Part shown: positions 46,919 through 59,065 of the stretch, piece after piece | Layout: the number at the start of each line of letters is the position of its first letter | How positions within the stretch are numbered: the first letter of the stretch is position 1 | From: Muricea muricata | Lineage: Eukaryota; Cnidaria; Anthozoa; Malacalcyonacea; Plexauridae | DNA length: 64,000 nucleotides | Reading direction: 5' to 3' | Assembly: GCA_963855995.1 (NCBI GenBank) | Contig: OY979723.1 | Location: 11,670,713-11,734,712, forward strand | Notes under the pieces: model-generated | What the model saw: only the letters and a program-made list of their open reading frames with translations | Told to the model about the DNA's origin: nothing | Database searches by the model: none | Made by a program: the position numbers and the translations under genes

Positions 46919-49485
46919 TCTGCATGTTTACATTATTGTTATGTTTTGCCTTGACGTTATTTAGCTATAAAATTTATATGATGTGTTCACTGATCTTGTA
47001 TCAACACTGGATTGACTGTGGGGATTGTGTATCTGTATCATGCATTTTCTCAACCACTAAATTAGTGCGCCATCTACTTTTGTTTTTGAGAACAGTGCAT
47101 GGGAATCCTTGCAATGGATGTTGGTGAAGTTCATAAGTTTATCAGATTGGGGAAAAAAGTTGATTATTTTCATTGTACGCAGTGATTGTCTTTTATAGTC
47201 GAAGCAAATGTATTGAACAAATCGTTTTCACAACGACGTCAAATCGAAATTGTTACGAGAATTCGAGTGGACCAATCAAATTTCATGTAATATAAGCTTT
47301 TCCGCATTTGACGTCGTGACAAAGGTCTAGTGCATGAGAGTGTTTTCTGTGACGTGCAGGCTGTTCACTATTCACCAAATATTTTTTATTCGATAATTAT
47401 TGCAGTATTTTACAAACTTTTACTTTCCCCTATTTAAATGTAGTATTCTTGGGTTTCACTACGGCATTTTGCAGTAAATCTGAGTGGGGGTCAACCCAAA
47501 ATGTATTGATGATTATACAGCTGTACTGGAGAGAACAAATCTTACGAACGTCTACATATTTGCTGCCAAACAAAAGTTCAACACTTTTCTTTGACTGTGT
47601 ATCAATTTGAGTTGACCCCCAGTGAAGTTTACGACGTCACGTGAAAGCCAAGAATAGGTGCTGATACACGAATGACACAAGTGCAAAATTCAAATTAGCT
47701 GCAACCTGCCGGCTGTTTTACTTTTGAAATCCGCTTGGTTTAGAATTTGCATGATTCGTTAGTTATTGCCTAAAAATAATACTGTAGAAAGGAATTTTAT
47801 ACTTTATAGGGATACACGCATAATTTTGAAATATCAAGGGCATACGTTGCCCACCTTTAAAATTTCAGTATCTCAGGTTAATTAATATTATTATAATTCG
47901 AACTTTGTTCTTGATGGTGATTGGTCAACAACCCAATAACAATACCCAATAGCAATACCTAATAATGAATTATTTTCCAAAATAAAAATTATTGCACCCT
48001 GATAAGGACGTAGCTTATGGCGAATATGTGGTGCCCAGGTCCCACGTGTGACATCTCGTATATATAAAAGCGCGCGAAAATTTAACATGAACAACAAAAT
48101 GGCTAATTACAGTAAGCAGATCTGCCTCGTTTGGCGACAACGATATCGCTGAATTAATACCAGAAAAAACACTAAAACTTCGTCACAAGAGTATCTTCTC
48201 CACAAGAACAACACCAAACGCTTTAAGGTTTGCTAATGGTTAGTTGTTCGAGTTTTTTCACTGATATGTTGTATGACAATTATGAGATAATGCTTCGCAT
48301 GGCAGCAAGAATTACTCAGATTCGTTATCGTCATACGCTTCGGCAGATGGACTAGTTTTGAATAATTCTTGATATAATGCTCAGTCTCATGAAATAATTG
48401 TGCAGTATGTTCTAAAAAAGGCTACCCTTCGACATCAAACACTGTGCCGCACGTTATTGCAGAGAATTTTTAAGCATGCATTAGGCTGCCAAAATAATAC
48501 AAAATGGCTCATTAGGGAGTTGAAGCATTCAAATAGCTGACATTAGCGCTTGAAAGGGTATCCTCTATTATGGGACACATTGTACAGGGTGTCCGAAAAA
48601 ACCCCAAAAACTATTGAAAATGATCTATTGTTAACATTTGAATGCCCTGAGCTGCGTGCCAAATTAATATTACTTTACAATAGGTTGTTGCTAATTTGAA
48701 TTTGAGAAGTCACTCAGTAGAATTCTTTCTTTTGTTTTTGTTTTTTCGTCTATTATTCCAATTTCTTTTGCTTTCGAGCGTTTTGTCAGGAGTCGCCTAA
48801 AACACCTATTTGTAAAAGAAGCTACGTTTGCAAATATGGCGTCGAATATCTATGTTAAAAACTTACTAAATCTTGCAAACATGGCGCAATTAACACCACG
48901 TAAGTTTGTGTCAACTTTTGGTTTTAAAATTCGTTGCATATGCTGCGAATATGGATCGGAAATCGCAGAATATAATCGCACCAACGTGTTCCATGGCTCG
49001 ACGTCTGTAATCAGGTATACAAAATGTTTGTGCTTTAAATCTCGTTATAAAACCATGCGGAACTCCACTCCTGGCGATACACTTCTGAAACTTAGAAGAC
49101 TCAATGGCAGACAACCTTAAATTGTTTTGTCGAGAAGTTGTGCTTTTTGTTTTACACCGTCGTTTTGAAGAAAGATGTCTTCGGCACATTAAGCCATATT
49201 TGAAATTTAACTTTCAAATGCATGAAAGGTACGTCGTAGTTGCTCGATTCTCACGCTAAAAGTAAAGACAAGCAAGAATCGAAGCGTTAGTTCTGAAGTG
49301 AGATGAATTTACTCTCTTCTCATGCAGAGCTTACAAGCAAGACCTGTTTGCGACAGCTGTCCTACCCATGTAAACTTCTTAACAAGTTGCAAGCCCGGAG
49401 TAAAAAGGGAGTTGAATTATATGTCCTTCATGTAGCTTAACCCTTGAAGGTTTGTTTACACACTACAGCTATATTGCCGCGACTT
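46919..49485. other. Intergenic region protease homologue to discoidin gene
   Basis: Contains the 3' UTR of the protease homologue, dispersed repeat copy 2 (about 47450-47665), a transposon-end-like word acagggtgtccg (about 48584) and an open frame of 94 codons at 48836-49120 with no recognisable domain. No supported gene. Confidence 0.4.
47450..47665. repeat. Dispersed repeat, copy 2 of the 1780-1995 family
   Basis: Same orientation as copy 1: gggtttcacta, caacccaaaatgtattgatg, gccaaacaaaagtt, gactgtgtatcaattt, gagttgacccccagtgaa, gacgtcacgtgaaag. The word gtcaaccc/gttgaccccc is inverted near both ends (about 47490 and 47610), hinting at a terminal inverted repeat. Confidence 0.65.
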
Positions 49486-49565
49486 CTACTTGTTAAAATA
49501 CTGTATTAAACCAAAGCCATTATGGCAAGATGATAGCGGACAAGTAATAAGAGACTGTATCTTAC

Positions 49566-51987
49566 CATCGCATCCATAGTACTCGACTCTCAAACAAATA
49601 TCGTTCTTCCAGGATGTCGGATTTATTCTTATGTATTTCGCCACGATAGGAGGATCTATTTCGTGATCCATCACATCGTACGAGTTTTCATTGCCTTTAA
49701 AAATCTAGAGAGAATGAAATCATGAAATTAAAAAAAAGATTTTTAATTGCTATTTATTTTTTCGTTCTATGATTCTCATTTTTATTGCTATTAGAACTAT
49801 TTTACTGATTTTTAACCTTTGGCGATCTTAAATTTTACTTGCAAAATGTTTTTGCTTCTCTGTTTTTCATAATCTAAATATTAACATTCTAGGCCTACCA
49901 AAATTTACCAATAATTCGTACTGACACCATTAAAGGACATCAAGTACAAGATGATGGCTATAAGAACTAGTACGGTTTAATTTGACAGTCCATCTTTGAA
50001 GAATAATTGCATATCTCTCTTACCGTCATGTCGTGTGTTAGTGTCTGTGCAGTGTTAGTCCTTGTAAGTTAGTCCAGTTTGTCAGTCAACTTCTCTGGTT
50101 AGTCCCAATTACTTTCTATGTTTCTTACCGCAATCTTACGTCGTGTCAGTCGAGATCTTGGTACCGCATTTTGTTTTTGTCTATAGTTCATTCCTAGACG
50201 TCTTCTGTAATTCTGTTACATTTTGAGTTTGTTGGTTATGGCGCTCATGCAACTCTAAAGGCTTTGCACACAAGCCGGACCCAATTTGCCAACGCTTTTT
50301 AAAAGCAGATAAAACCATCAACGGAAAGTAATTTGGCTAGATATGTGCGCCATATAGCTTAAATTGCTGAAGTCCTTCCGAAGATTCGTGAAAAATAGAA
50401 AAGGATTAAAGTTAAAGGACGTTGAAAATCGAAAATTCGCGTCGCGTTGTTAAATCGCGTCCTCGGCCTTTAACGTGAAACGCCGTTTTCTGTCAAACTT
50501 CGTTCACAGTAATCAGGGATGGCTGCTTCTGACTGATGTTATCGAGTGAATGCTTCATATAATAAATTCGAAAAAGCAATGTAATATTCTTTGTAACGTA
50601 ATGTAATATTTAATAAAATATAAATAAAAGAATATTTAATAATAAAAGGAATGTAATGTAATATTTTTAAACATAAAAGCAATGTAAGTCTCGAGTCTTT
50701 GGTTTGTTAGCACTCACTCATTCACATACGTCAGAAGCAGAAAATCCCAATTGTCACGGCAAGTGCATGTGAACTAGGCCTGAGTTACTAGTTATTCTGC
50801 GTTGTTATTATAATTCACTGGTCCGCCTGTTTAGTATACGTAGTTGTCAGTGCGATTCTTTAAAACATGTGCTAACCCTATATAATCCTTATTTATCCCT
50901 ATTTATCCCTACCTTATCCACTCCATCAGTCTTATAAACTTTCCAGCGATCCCCATCCATACTGTAATACAGTCTGTACGACTTCACATGCCTATCAAGA
51001 TTACCCAACCTGCCCTGCGTGCTCACTTTGGTTACTTTTGTCTTAAAACCCAAGTCGACTTGAAAATATTGCTTTCTATCGATAGTTGATGGACACCATG
51101 CTTCAAGCACGTCAAAATCTTTACGCCTGCTGCTAACTTTGATGTCCTTATCCTCTACGTCTCCTGATTGGATGCCTACCGCTTCGTTGCATTCTGAGGA
51201 CCAATAAGATGCGAGAATTTTAAAATGTGAGTAAAATGTATAAATACAAATTTTTTTTGAGTCAGAAACGTACTGTAATAGTCGGCGTTACGTTATTATG
51301 AATGGCTGGAATTGTGTGGCAAATACTATTTGTGTTTGATCCAATGAATTAGTAGAATCACATCAGTATACTAACTAGCTGTTCTGACCGTGAGTAAAAG
51401 GCCTGGAACTAGCTACCAAATGGAAATCCATTTTGCTGTTGTTAATCACTTATATCTTTTGTTTTCCTTTGTGAAACTTGTTGAAACTTAGTAACTGTCT
51501 TTAATAAAAAGCATTTCAAGTCTGCCAGAAATTTAGAAACAAAGTAGATTATATTTCATGAGAAATTTTGTAATTTGGATCGAAAAATGGATTTCTATTT
51601 GACAACTAGTGCCAGTACTTTTCCGTGTTTTCAGATCAACTGGAATGCAAATGCTGCCTAAATTGGCTATACTCTACTCGCTATATATTCCTCGATAGAT
51701 ACAAGCAGCAAAACAATTTTCCTGCTGTATTTTTTGCAATGATGAAATTGATTTCACATATGAAAAATTCTTATGTGAAACTGTTTTGATATATGAAGGG
51801 TTCCAATTCTACATAACGATTTCACATTTGAAAATTTCACGTGTGAAATACTATGTGACTTTTCGAAAAAATTCCGTATGATTGAGTACTTACTTTTATG
51901 TTTCACGGTACGGGCATAAATATATCCACACTCCAGGCTGACGCAATAAAATCCAAGTATAAATGCGATATACTGACGTTGAACCAT
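49566..51987 (-). CDS. Secreted F5/8 type C (discoidin) domain protein
   Basis: Three visible exons: 51987-51894, 51193-50913, 49704-49566 (phases 1 and 0). Exon 1 encodes a signal peptide (YIAFILGFYCVSLECG). Exons 2 and 3 make one complete discoidin domain: CNEAVGIQSGDVED near the N-end, WCPST, QYFQVDLG, VTKVSTQGR, SYRLYYSMDGDRW, VAKYIRINPTSW, then CLRVEYYGC at the end. The first and last Cys are the usual domain-closing disulfide pair. Such domains bind glycans, lipids or matrix outside the cell. The last exon can end in one of two ways: it may splice at a good donor (g|gtaaga, 49565), implying further exons to the left, or read through to a stop near 49486 with a 28-residue tail. I could not find a convincing next exon. 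Confidence 0.85.
51345..51740. repeat. Dispersed repeat 'gagagcgagtaat' family, inverted copy 3
   Basis: In reverse orientation it matches gcaggaaaattgttttgctg, tatctatcgagga, tagcgagtagagtat and gattctactaattcattg, parallel to the right part of 32230-32495. Inside intron 1 of the discoidin gene. Confidence 0.5.
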
Positions 51988-53602
51988 GTTAAATTTTTAG
52001 TAGAAATAGAGCATGAATCTAAACACGCAACATAGACGTAGGTAATGACAACAGCGTCGATGCAATGATTTCTGCGTTTGATGGAAGTGTCTCATGTTAT
52101 GGGGCGTAGGTCAATGTATTTAAAAATATTTAGAATTTCCAGTACTGAGAGTTCATATGCTATCATCTAACAGCCACGGATTAACCTACCTAAAGTTGTT
52201 CTAATGAGACAGCATATATGTGTTTCTGGTATTATATATATCACTCCCACAAGTAGTAGCACAAGGCGTTGAATTCATCCAAATGCATATAGAATCACTC
52301 CAGCTGATATATGTAAAATTCGTTGAACACGTTTATGTTGAACATATTGTCCTCCACATGCTACCTTCTGGCAAAACACAAGATTTCTTGCTTGAGCTTT
52401 TTGAGCCAAAGAGTGCATGGGGACCGCACACGGCATTCAAAGTCTCATTTTGACTTAAGTTTTTAAACATAGCATTTAGTTAGTGAAGATATCTCCTCGC
52501 TACTTGAAATTAAATTATCTGCCGAGAAAAGATGTTATTTGAACATTTTCGCTTCATTGCTGTGATCTATTAAATTTCCTAAATTTATCATTCACTATAT
52601 ACTACATACATACGTATCATATATACGTATGTTTCTCGATATTCGTAATCGTACAAGTTATGTAACTTTATAAACAGTCGGCTGAAAAGCAGACTATAGA
52701 TAATAATTAGATATATACTGGTACTAGAAGATGAAGAAATAAACAGTAAGCCAACGTATGATTTACAGTACTATAATGATTTCATTTTATCTTCAAGTCT
52801 ATATAGTGAGAGGTATTTCAGCCAGAATGTTTTCTTAACCGCATAACCCCGGTATAATGTAACTTAAATTTAAGCAATAAAATGATCAAGAAACACAAAT
52901 ACCTGTTTATGTCGATCTATATAGTCAGGATACTTAACTCCTGCCGAACGTTTTAGTTCTCTTCAAACATATGTTGACACGTTGTTCTTCAATTTGTTTA
53001 CTAGGGCGTTTTCTTATTGCCCATGCTTTTACGAAGTTGTATCACATCATATTTCTTGCCTATTTTCCTGCTTAGTCATTTAATCACAGTTATAAATAAA
53101 TAACTATCTTATTGTGCTCGACTATTTGCATTTAATAAACAAGAGTTGCAATGAACAAAAACCTGACGGGTCCCTGTGCAGGGGCCACCTGTTGCGATGT
53201 ACGTTTATATTTATGAATTTACGAAGACTTGGAAACTTAGTTGTACGTAGTACACTGATCTGGATAGGACAACCAATATATTTCCGTCTAACTCCTGTAT
53301 AAATATGATACGCCTAGCTATGAACTTTACTGTTTTTTGTGATATCATTTGGGAGTTTCTCGCGGTGTTTATCGGTTGTACAATTCATATACAAGCCATA
53401 ATTTATTGAGCTGAACTCGTATAGAAGCCAATCAAATGCTAAGTTTACAAACCGACTTGAGAATTCTGATGATGAACTTTTGAGCCCCTCAACGAAGTTC
53501 GGAATATTACAGTGAAATCATGTACACATGCCCAAATTAAACATATGAATATACTACAATATACGAACTATATAGTGCGCACGCGCAGGAATGACAATTG
53601 CA

Positions 53603-53681
53603 GCATCAAAAACCAATCTCGTACCCAGAGCCCACCTCCACCAAGAGGAACTGGGCTCTGGGTACGAGATTGCATCAAAAA
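53603..53681. mobile_element. 59-bp palindromic MITE with perfect 10-bp target duplication
   Basis: gcatcaaaaa occurs at 53603-53612 and 53672-53681. Between them a 59-bp element has about 20-nt terminal inverted repeats (aatctcgtacccagagccca / ctgggctctgggtacgagat) around a short centre. The 10-bp duplication fits a Mutator-type deletion derivative. Confidence 0.85.
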
Positions 53682-55984
53682 ATGAAAGTAGTATACCGTG
53701 AAATTCCCAGCATGCACTGCTGGTGTTTTCACATGTATAATTCAAGTTTTCAATATATATAGGATTGCAAATTTTACTAAGTAAACGTTGGCTACACATT
53801 TAATAAAACACTTTTATTCTTCTTAAATAATCTCCGGATATTCGGATAGGATAATACTATGGGTAATAATCGATCCTTTTCCCTATATGTGAAAAGTAGA
53901 ATTGCGATGTTCCAGTGCATGATTTTTCTACTGGGTCATCCTATGCCATCTTTTAACATGCAGACAGTTGGATGAGCCCATATGTAATGACATTTGCATA
54001 ATCAATATGTTTTTTCAATATTCATTCTTGAAATATTGACAGCTTTTTTCAAATTGCTTTTCCGTGATAGAAATATTGTGTGTTGTTGATAGATTTTGCT
54101 CTGCTCCGCAGCAATAGTTGAAAGAAATGGCTTGGATACTGTTCAGATCACGTTCCTGTTTCTTTAGTGCTTGCTTTGTTTTTTATTAATTTCATTACGT
54201 GTAACTTTTTGTGTATATGTAATTTGACTCGTGCAACACAGGACGGAATCAGTTAATTGAATACGTATTAGCATAGATAATCGTAATAAATGAGGTCTTC
54301 CTTAGAGTATTTTAAATGTTCTTTCACGTAGTTTAGTCCAAATATCACATTCAAGGCTTCCCATAAATCCTTAACATGTTACCTTCCAATGAAGATATTT
54401 TGATCAGACGAAAGTGGAATTGATGTTGACGGATTGATCATTGATATTGGCGATTTGCAAACAAAATTAGCCACCAGTTGGCACGGTTGCAACAGTTTGA
54501 TTATTTTTAGGGCTAGGTATTAAATTTAATCCGGCATCTGACAAGTTGAAGTCACAGACATATCAGACGTTGTACGTTTTGTGCTTGATTCTGGAACAGA
54601 AAATGGTCCATAACACACTCTGAATGCTTTGAGATGAAAAGTTAGCTGATAGATTTAAATGTGTTCAGTTGCTCAAGTACTCTTGAAAGTCTGCATAACG
54701 TAGAAGCTTATCAATTTATAAATCGAGTATAACATTATATGTAACAACATCAGCAACGTAAAGAAGTGATATACATTGTTTCATTTATCATTGTACAGTA
54801 TCTTTCGAAAAAGTAAAGTGGGCGACAAAGATGGAATACTATGTGACGAAGTGATCTCTAAAATGGCGCGTCTCTCTCTTGTAATTTTCTAGCGAAGAAA
54901 AACTATTTGAATATTCAAATCTTCAAGATTCCAGCTGCATCCTGAACTGAATATAATCGGTTATTATTTGCCTCCATTTTTTATATTGTATTCACTTGGG
55001 TTTAAAAAAGATTATCAACTCATTTCGTCGCCTCCATTTATCCAGCAGCTGGGTGATTTGATAAACTTTTTCCGACAAGGTGGCAACAAAGAAGCTTGGA
55101 TATTTTAATCTGGGATTATTTTAAGCTGCTGTATGCCGATATCCCGCGTATTTATGTGCTTTCTGGATGAAGAAAACACGCAGATGAAAGGAATATAATT
55201 GGCACGTTATACAACACGAAACAAAACGGGAAAACACTGAGGTCATCATCACGACATCTGGGATTGTTGCTGTTCCTCAATTGTTTCTGTCTCATAGTTC
55301 ATTCTTATAAAAAAGGATCTATTGGAAGATTTAAGCTGTTCTCTTGGTCTACTGTATACTTTTCAGGTAAAAGCCTTCGTAGTTTGGTTGCTAAGTCAAA
55401 CGGCATTACAACCGAGGCAGCAGAAGTGAGTATACAAAATTTTGTAACAGTTCTAGTGGCTGGACACAAATCGTCATTGATTATCAAAGTCGAAATTGAT
55501 ATCCTCATTTTTCTCAAAGCATATGTGCAGGTAACAATTCTCATTTTAAAATTAACGCCATTTTTCACCTTATCGCTAAATGTGGGGAAAGAACTTTCGT
55601 AAACTATTAACTGCGCTACCCACACTGGCAACGTTATAGTGAAAGTAATTACGATCAGTTTTTAGTGCCATAATTTCTTGATGTGTCAATTGTCACGTGC
55701 TTCAAGTATTAATTTACTTTATGCAAATAATTTTGTAGTTAGGAAAGATGTTCCTTGATCATCATTATTATCAAAGAGACATTCCGATTGAACGTTTATT
55801 AAAAACCTTTCTCCAAGGCTTCGTAGACGGCGCTTTCAGAAACGGTTCCATCATCGATTAACAGACCATAGTTTCATATAATACAAAAATTAGTAAAACG
55901 AAAGGAACAAAAACATTATAGAATGTATTTTGCGAGTTATAAAGCTTTATGATATCACCTGAAGGTATATTGCGTTATAATTGC

Positions 55985-56050
55985 ATTCCTGTGGCCAGCT
56001 GCTCAAAGCTGGATTAGCGTGCGCTAACTCCTCGAGTTTAACCACAGCTT
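55985..56050. repeat. MITE-like end shared with about 43195-43250
   Basis: ggccagctgctcaaagctgg + attagcgtgcgctaactcc resembles ggccagttgttcgaagctga + gttagtactaactctgg at 43196. Both lead into ...tttctgcattt / tttctgtatttc. Probably two copies of one repeat family. Confidence 0.4.
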
Positions 56051-56062
56051 TAACCCACCTTC

Positions 56063-56330
56063 CTAGTTTCTGCATTTCGAAACGGTCATTCAAAACTCCA
56101 AAACCCAAAAGTACTATTGATGACAACTTTCTAGTTTCTGCATTTCGAAACGGCCATTCAAAACTCCAAAAACCAAAACTACTATTGATGGCACTTTTAT
56201 TCTAGTTTCTGCATTTCGAAGCGGCCATTCAAAACTCCAAAAACCAAAACTACTATTGATGACACCTTCCTAGTTTCTGCATTTCGAAACGGCCATTCAA
56301 AACTCCAAAGACCAAAACTACTATTGATCA
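56063..56330. repeat. Minisatellite, four copies of about 68-71 bp
   Basis: The units begin ctagtttctgcatttcgaa at 56063, 56131, 56202 and 56270. Each continues cggccattcaaaactccaaa and accaaaactactattgatg. Unit spacing is 68, 71 and 68 bp, with few substitutions. Confidence 0.92.
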
Positions 56331-56860
56331 CGAGAAAATTTCTCAAGAAATATTTTCAAGCTTATACCCAAGCTGGTGGGAAATTTCGTGGTAGGTTAAT
56401 CGAGCCTTGGTCTTTTGTGAGAGGGTTCTGAAGGGGTAAAATGGGATCTGGGATTGGCCTATTTTGTGATGGGAAAGGGATACTCCATGCACTGGGACTT
56501 ATTGCCCAAGAACAGTAGAAAAGCATGCGATTATGATTTGAGCAAGACAGCCACTGGGACTGTGGGATTTGTGCATTTGGACAATGGAATTTAGTCAAAA
56601 TTTGGGCTGGGAAATTTGGGCGGGGAATAGGCCCTTCACCCACCCCCACCCACACCCACACACACACCACCCCCTCAGAATCCTGTTTTAATGCCGAGCA
56701 TTAAATATAGCTGTATTACGGTAGTTACTCAAGAACTGATATTTTATTCAGGATCGCATTTTCAGCTGTGTGGATGTTTGATATGTCGTTCTCAATGATT
56801 CTCTTGGAATCCTACATGCAAGACCTGCATGCTTGGCTCGTGGCGGTCTGTAGGTTCACC

Positions 56861-57304
56861 TACACGCGTAAAAACGCACAAGTTGCTACAGACCTGCAAA
56901 CAAGTTGTAACAAGTCTGTGCACAAGTTGTTGACAAGATGTATTCGCACTGCTTGTTCCGAATTTGTTAGAACAAGTTTGGAACAAGCTGTTGACAAATT
57001 GTAACAAGCTTGATGGGACTATCAGACCTGTTACAAGATTGTTCCAACAAGACTGATACAGCATGATATAACAGTATTGTTACAGCCTTGTGTTGTCAAT
57101 CTTGTAACAAACTTGCTACAACAGGATTGTATCAGAGTTGTTAGAACAACCTTGTAACAAGTCTGATATTTTCGTCAAGCTTGTTACAAGTTGTCAACAA
57201 GTTTGGAACAACTTGTTGACAAACTTGATACAAGCAGTGCGAACACATCTTGTTGACGGCTTGTCTGCAGACTTGTTACAAGTTGTGAGATTTTTACGTG
57301 TGTA
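56861..57304. repeat. 444-bp inverted element rich in 'acaagttgt'
   Basis: Ends tacacgcgtaaaaa and tttttacgtgtgta are inverted. The interior is almost wholly made of caacaagtt/acaagttgt/cttgttacaa words on both strands (more than 15 copies). A shorter relative lies at about 5955-6120, and a possible end (cacgcgtaaaaacc) at about 31448. Probably a foldback transposon family. Confidence 0.75.
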
Positions 57305-58099
57305 TTCAAGTAAAAATCAAACCTTATTTTTTGATGTCGTGTTATGACACAAACCTAAATCTGACCGTTGAACATGGTGTGCAATATACAGCTTTCGTCT
57401 ACAATTCCAATATAATTACTCCAAGGGAGCTGGGGTAATATTAAAATGGCACTGCCCGGCTACTTTCTACCAAATATGCTCTATATTCAAAACACTGAAG
57501 TGAAATTTATTCCAACTTATTTTGCAACAATATATGGGTAATATTAATCAGATTAAGCTTCAACATACAATTTTAGGCAATATTCTATCAAAAGCTGTTT
57601 GCTAACAACTTTTCAACATGTCAAACACAATCCAACTCAATCCACGAATAGTCATGACCATCCGTACTCCTGTACAAACTTTTTGCATTTGTTATCGATT
57701 TATTTTGTGTTTAATTACGGTCATTATTTTTGAGTTTTATGTGAAATTTGCAGCTATAATACTAAGAATTACTCAAAATGGTCTGGCACTGCCTCTTTAA
57801 TGGCATTATTATATAATCTTTACAAAAGTTCTCGTGCTCTCTTTCCTTTCAAATCTCTGGCCCAATGACGAGAGACGTACGCCAATAAATTATGGCAGTC
57901 GTGATTGTTTAGAATTCCTTTTCGAGCCTGTATTTACTCTTCAATCTAAACCATTTCTCATGTAGTGACATCGGCTAGCTATACACGACTGTGCGGAATT
58001 CACTTGAGATGAAACGACGAAAAATAATAGGCCCACGATTTTCGCTGTGTGTTTTCAGACCACAAATCTAACATAACTGAATTCTTTGAAGGTGTGTTA

Positions 58100-59065
58100 A
58101 TGATGACAACTCCTAATACAACATCGGAACTGGAACGAGGACTACATGGTGTAAACGTTTTTGGTTTCATCTGTCTTGGTTTCTTGGTGATACTCACAGC
58201 CTGTGGCAATGTCATAATTTGCGTGGTAATATTAACAAACCGACGGTTACGCACAAGCTCAAATCTCCTGATCGTCAACATGGGCCTTGGCGATATTTTG
58301 TACTCGCTTTCGACGCTGCCGTTGTCGATGGTTTTAATGTGCTTTCGTTCAAACTGGCCGCTTGGCAGAGCGGGAAACATGTTCTTCGACGGAGCGTGGT
58401 TCTTGTTTCTTGTCTTATCCTTCTTGAACATTCAAATCATTGCTCTAAACAGATTCGTGGCGATCACCAAGCCGTACACGTATAAGAAAATAACGACGAA
58501 GAAACGAACTATCGTCTTATGTGTGGGTATTTGGGTTTATGCTTCAGCGCTCGTTTTCGGCTTGAGCTTCACTTTCCTCGAAACTGATGGCAAGGTATAC
58601 AAGTTCCTAATCCCAGGAAGTGTTTACTACTCGATTCTTATTTTCCACGCAGTTTTCACGTTTGTAACTGTGCCTCTGTTATACACGGTAATTTTCCACA
58701 TTGCCAAAAAACATAAACTCGAAATAATTAAGCAAAAAAACCCGAACACTTCGCGGAACTTCTTCCGAGAGTTGAAAGCAACTTGGACAATCGGGTTTGT
58801 GATCGGTCTGTTCCTGTTAGTCTGGTTGCCATTCCTGATTAACCAGTTTGTCGACTTCGACGATATCTATCAAGGCATTTGGGATCAAAGGAATAGCATT
58901 GTGTGTTACATAACTTACTGCAACGGACCGGTTAATATTTTTGTATATTCCATGTGGAATCGTGAAATAAGACAAATGATCAAGAAACTGCTTGGCCTCG
59001 TAAAAACTGGTTCTGTCCTCTCATTTTCCAGCAGAAATCAACGCAATCCAGTTTCCCGGAATTGA
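58100..59065 (+). CDS. Class A GPCR, intronless, orphan (receptor 1)
   Basis: Single open frame of 321 residues from ATG 58100; the frame is open upstream from a gttttcag acceptor-like site (about 58056), so a 5' exon is possible. N-glycosylation sequon NTT is near the N-terminus. Seven hydrophobic segments: TM1 with GNVIICVV, TM2 with VNMGLGD (D2.50), TM3 ending ALNRF in place of DRY, TM4 with GIWVY, TM6 with VWLPF (Trp/Pro kept, CWxP Cys absent), TM7 with CNGPVNIFVY. Two unusual points: no Cys at the TM3 start or in the short second extracellular loop, so the canonical disulfide is missing; and the NPxxY proline is Ile. The ligand is unknown. The closest neighbour is the paralogue at 60512-61588. 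Confidence 0.88.
   Translation: MMTTPNTTSELERGLHGVNVFGFICLGFLVILTACGNVIICVVILTNRRLRTSSNLLIVNMGLGDILYSLSTLPLSMVLMCFRSNWPLGRAGNMFFDGAWFLFLVLSFLNIQIIALNRFVAITKPYTYKKITTKKRTIVLCVGIWVYASALVFGLSFTFLETDGKVYKFLIPGSVYYSILIFHAVFTFVTVPLLYTVIFHIAKKHKLEIIKQKNPNTSRNFFRELKATWTIGFVIGLFLLVWLPFLINQFVDFDDIYQGIWDQRNSIVCYITYCNGPVNIFVYSMWNREIRQMIKKLLGLVKTGSVLSFSSRNQRNPVSRN

Larger units (their letters stand above)
51988..58099. other. 6.1-kb gene-poor region
   Basis: No supported gene. Contains a 59-bp MITE with duplicated target (53603-53681), a 70-bp minisatellite (56063-56330), and a large inverted element (56861-57304). Open frames here (for example 55264-55602 plus and 56362-56670 minus) lack family motifs or are low complexity. 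Confidence 0.45.

Noticed and set aside
48836..49120. 94-codon plus-strand open frame starting with ATG
   Set aside because: No recognisable domain, no splice partner, a similarly long frame on the opposite strand, and it sits after a transposon-end-like word. It may be a transposon remnant but is not supported as a gene.
52220..52453. 77-codon plus-strand open frame
   Set aside because: The frame does not begin in a good context, and the isolated short frame shows no domain or splice partner.
55264..55631. Overlapping open frames of 112 (plus) and 108 (minus) codons
   Set aside because: Neither shows a known domain, and there is no good start or splice context. Treated as chance.
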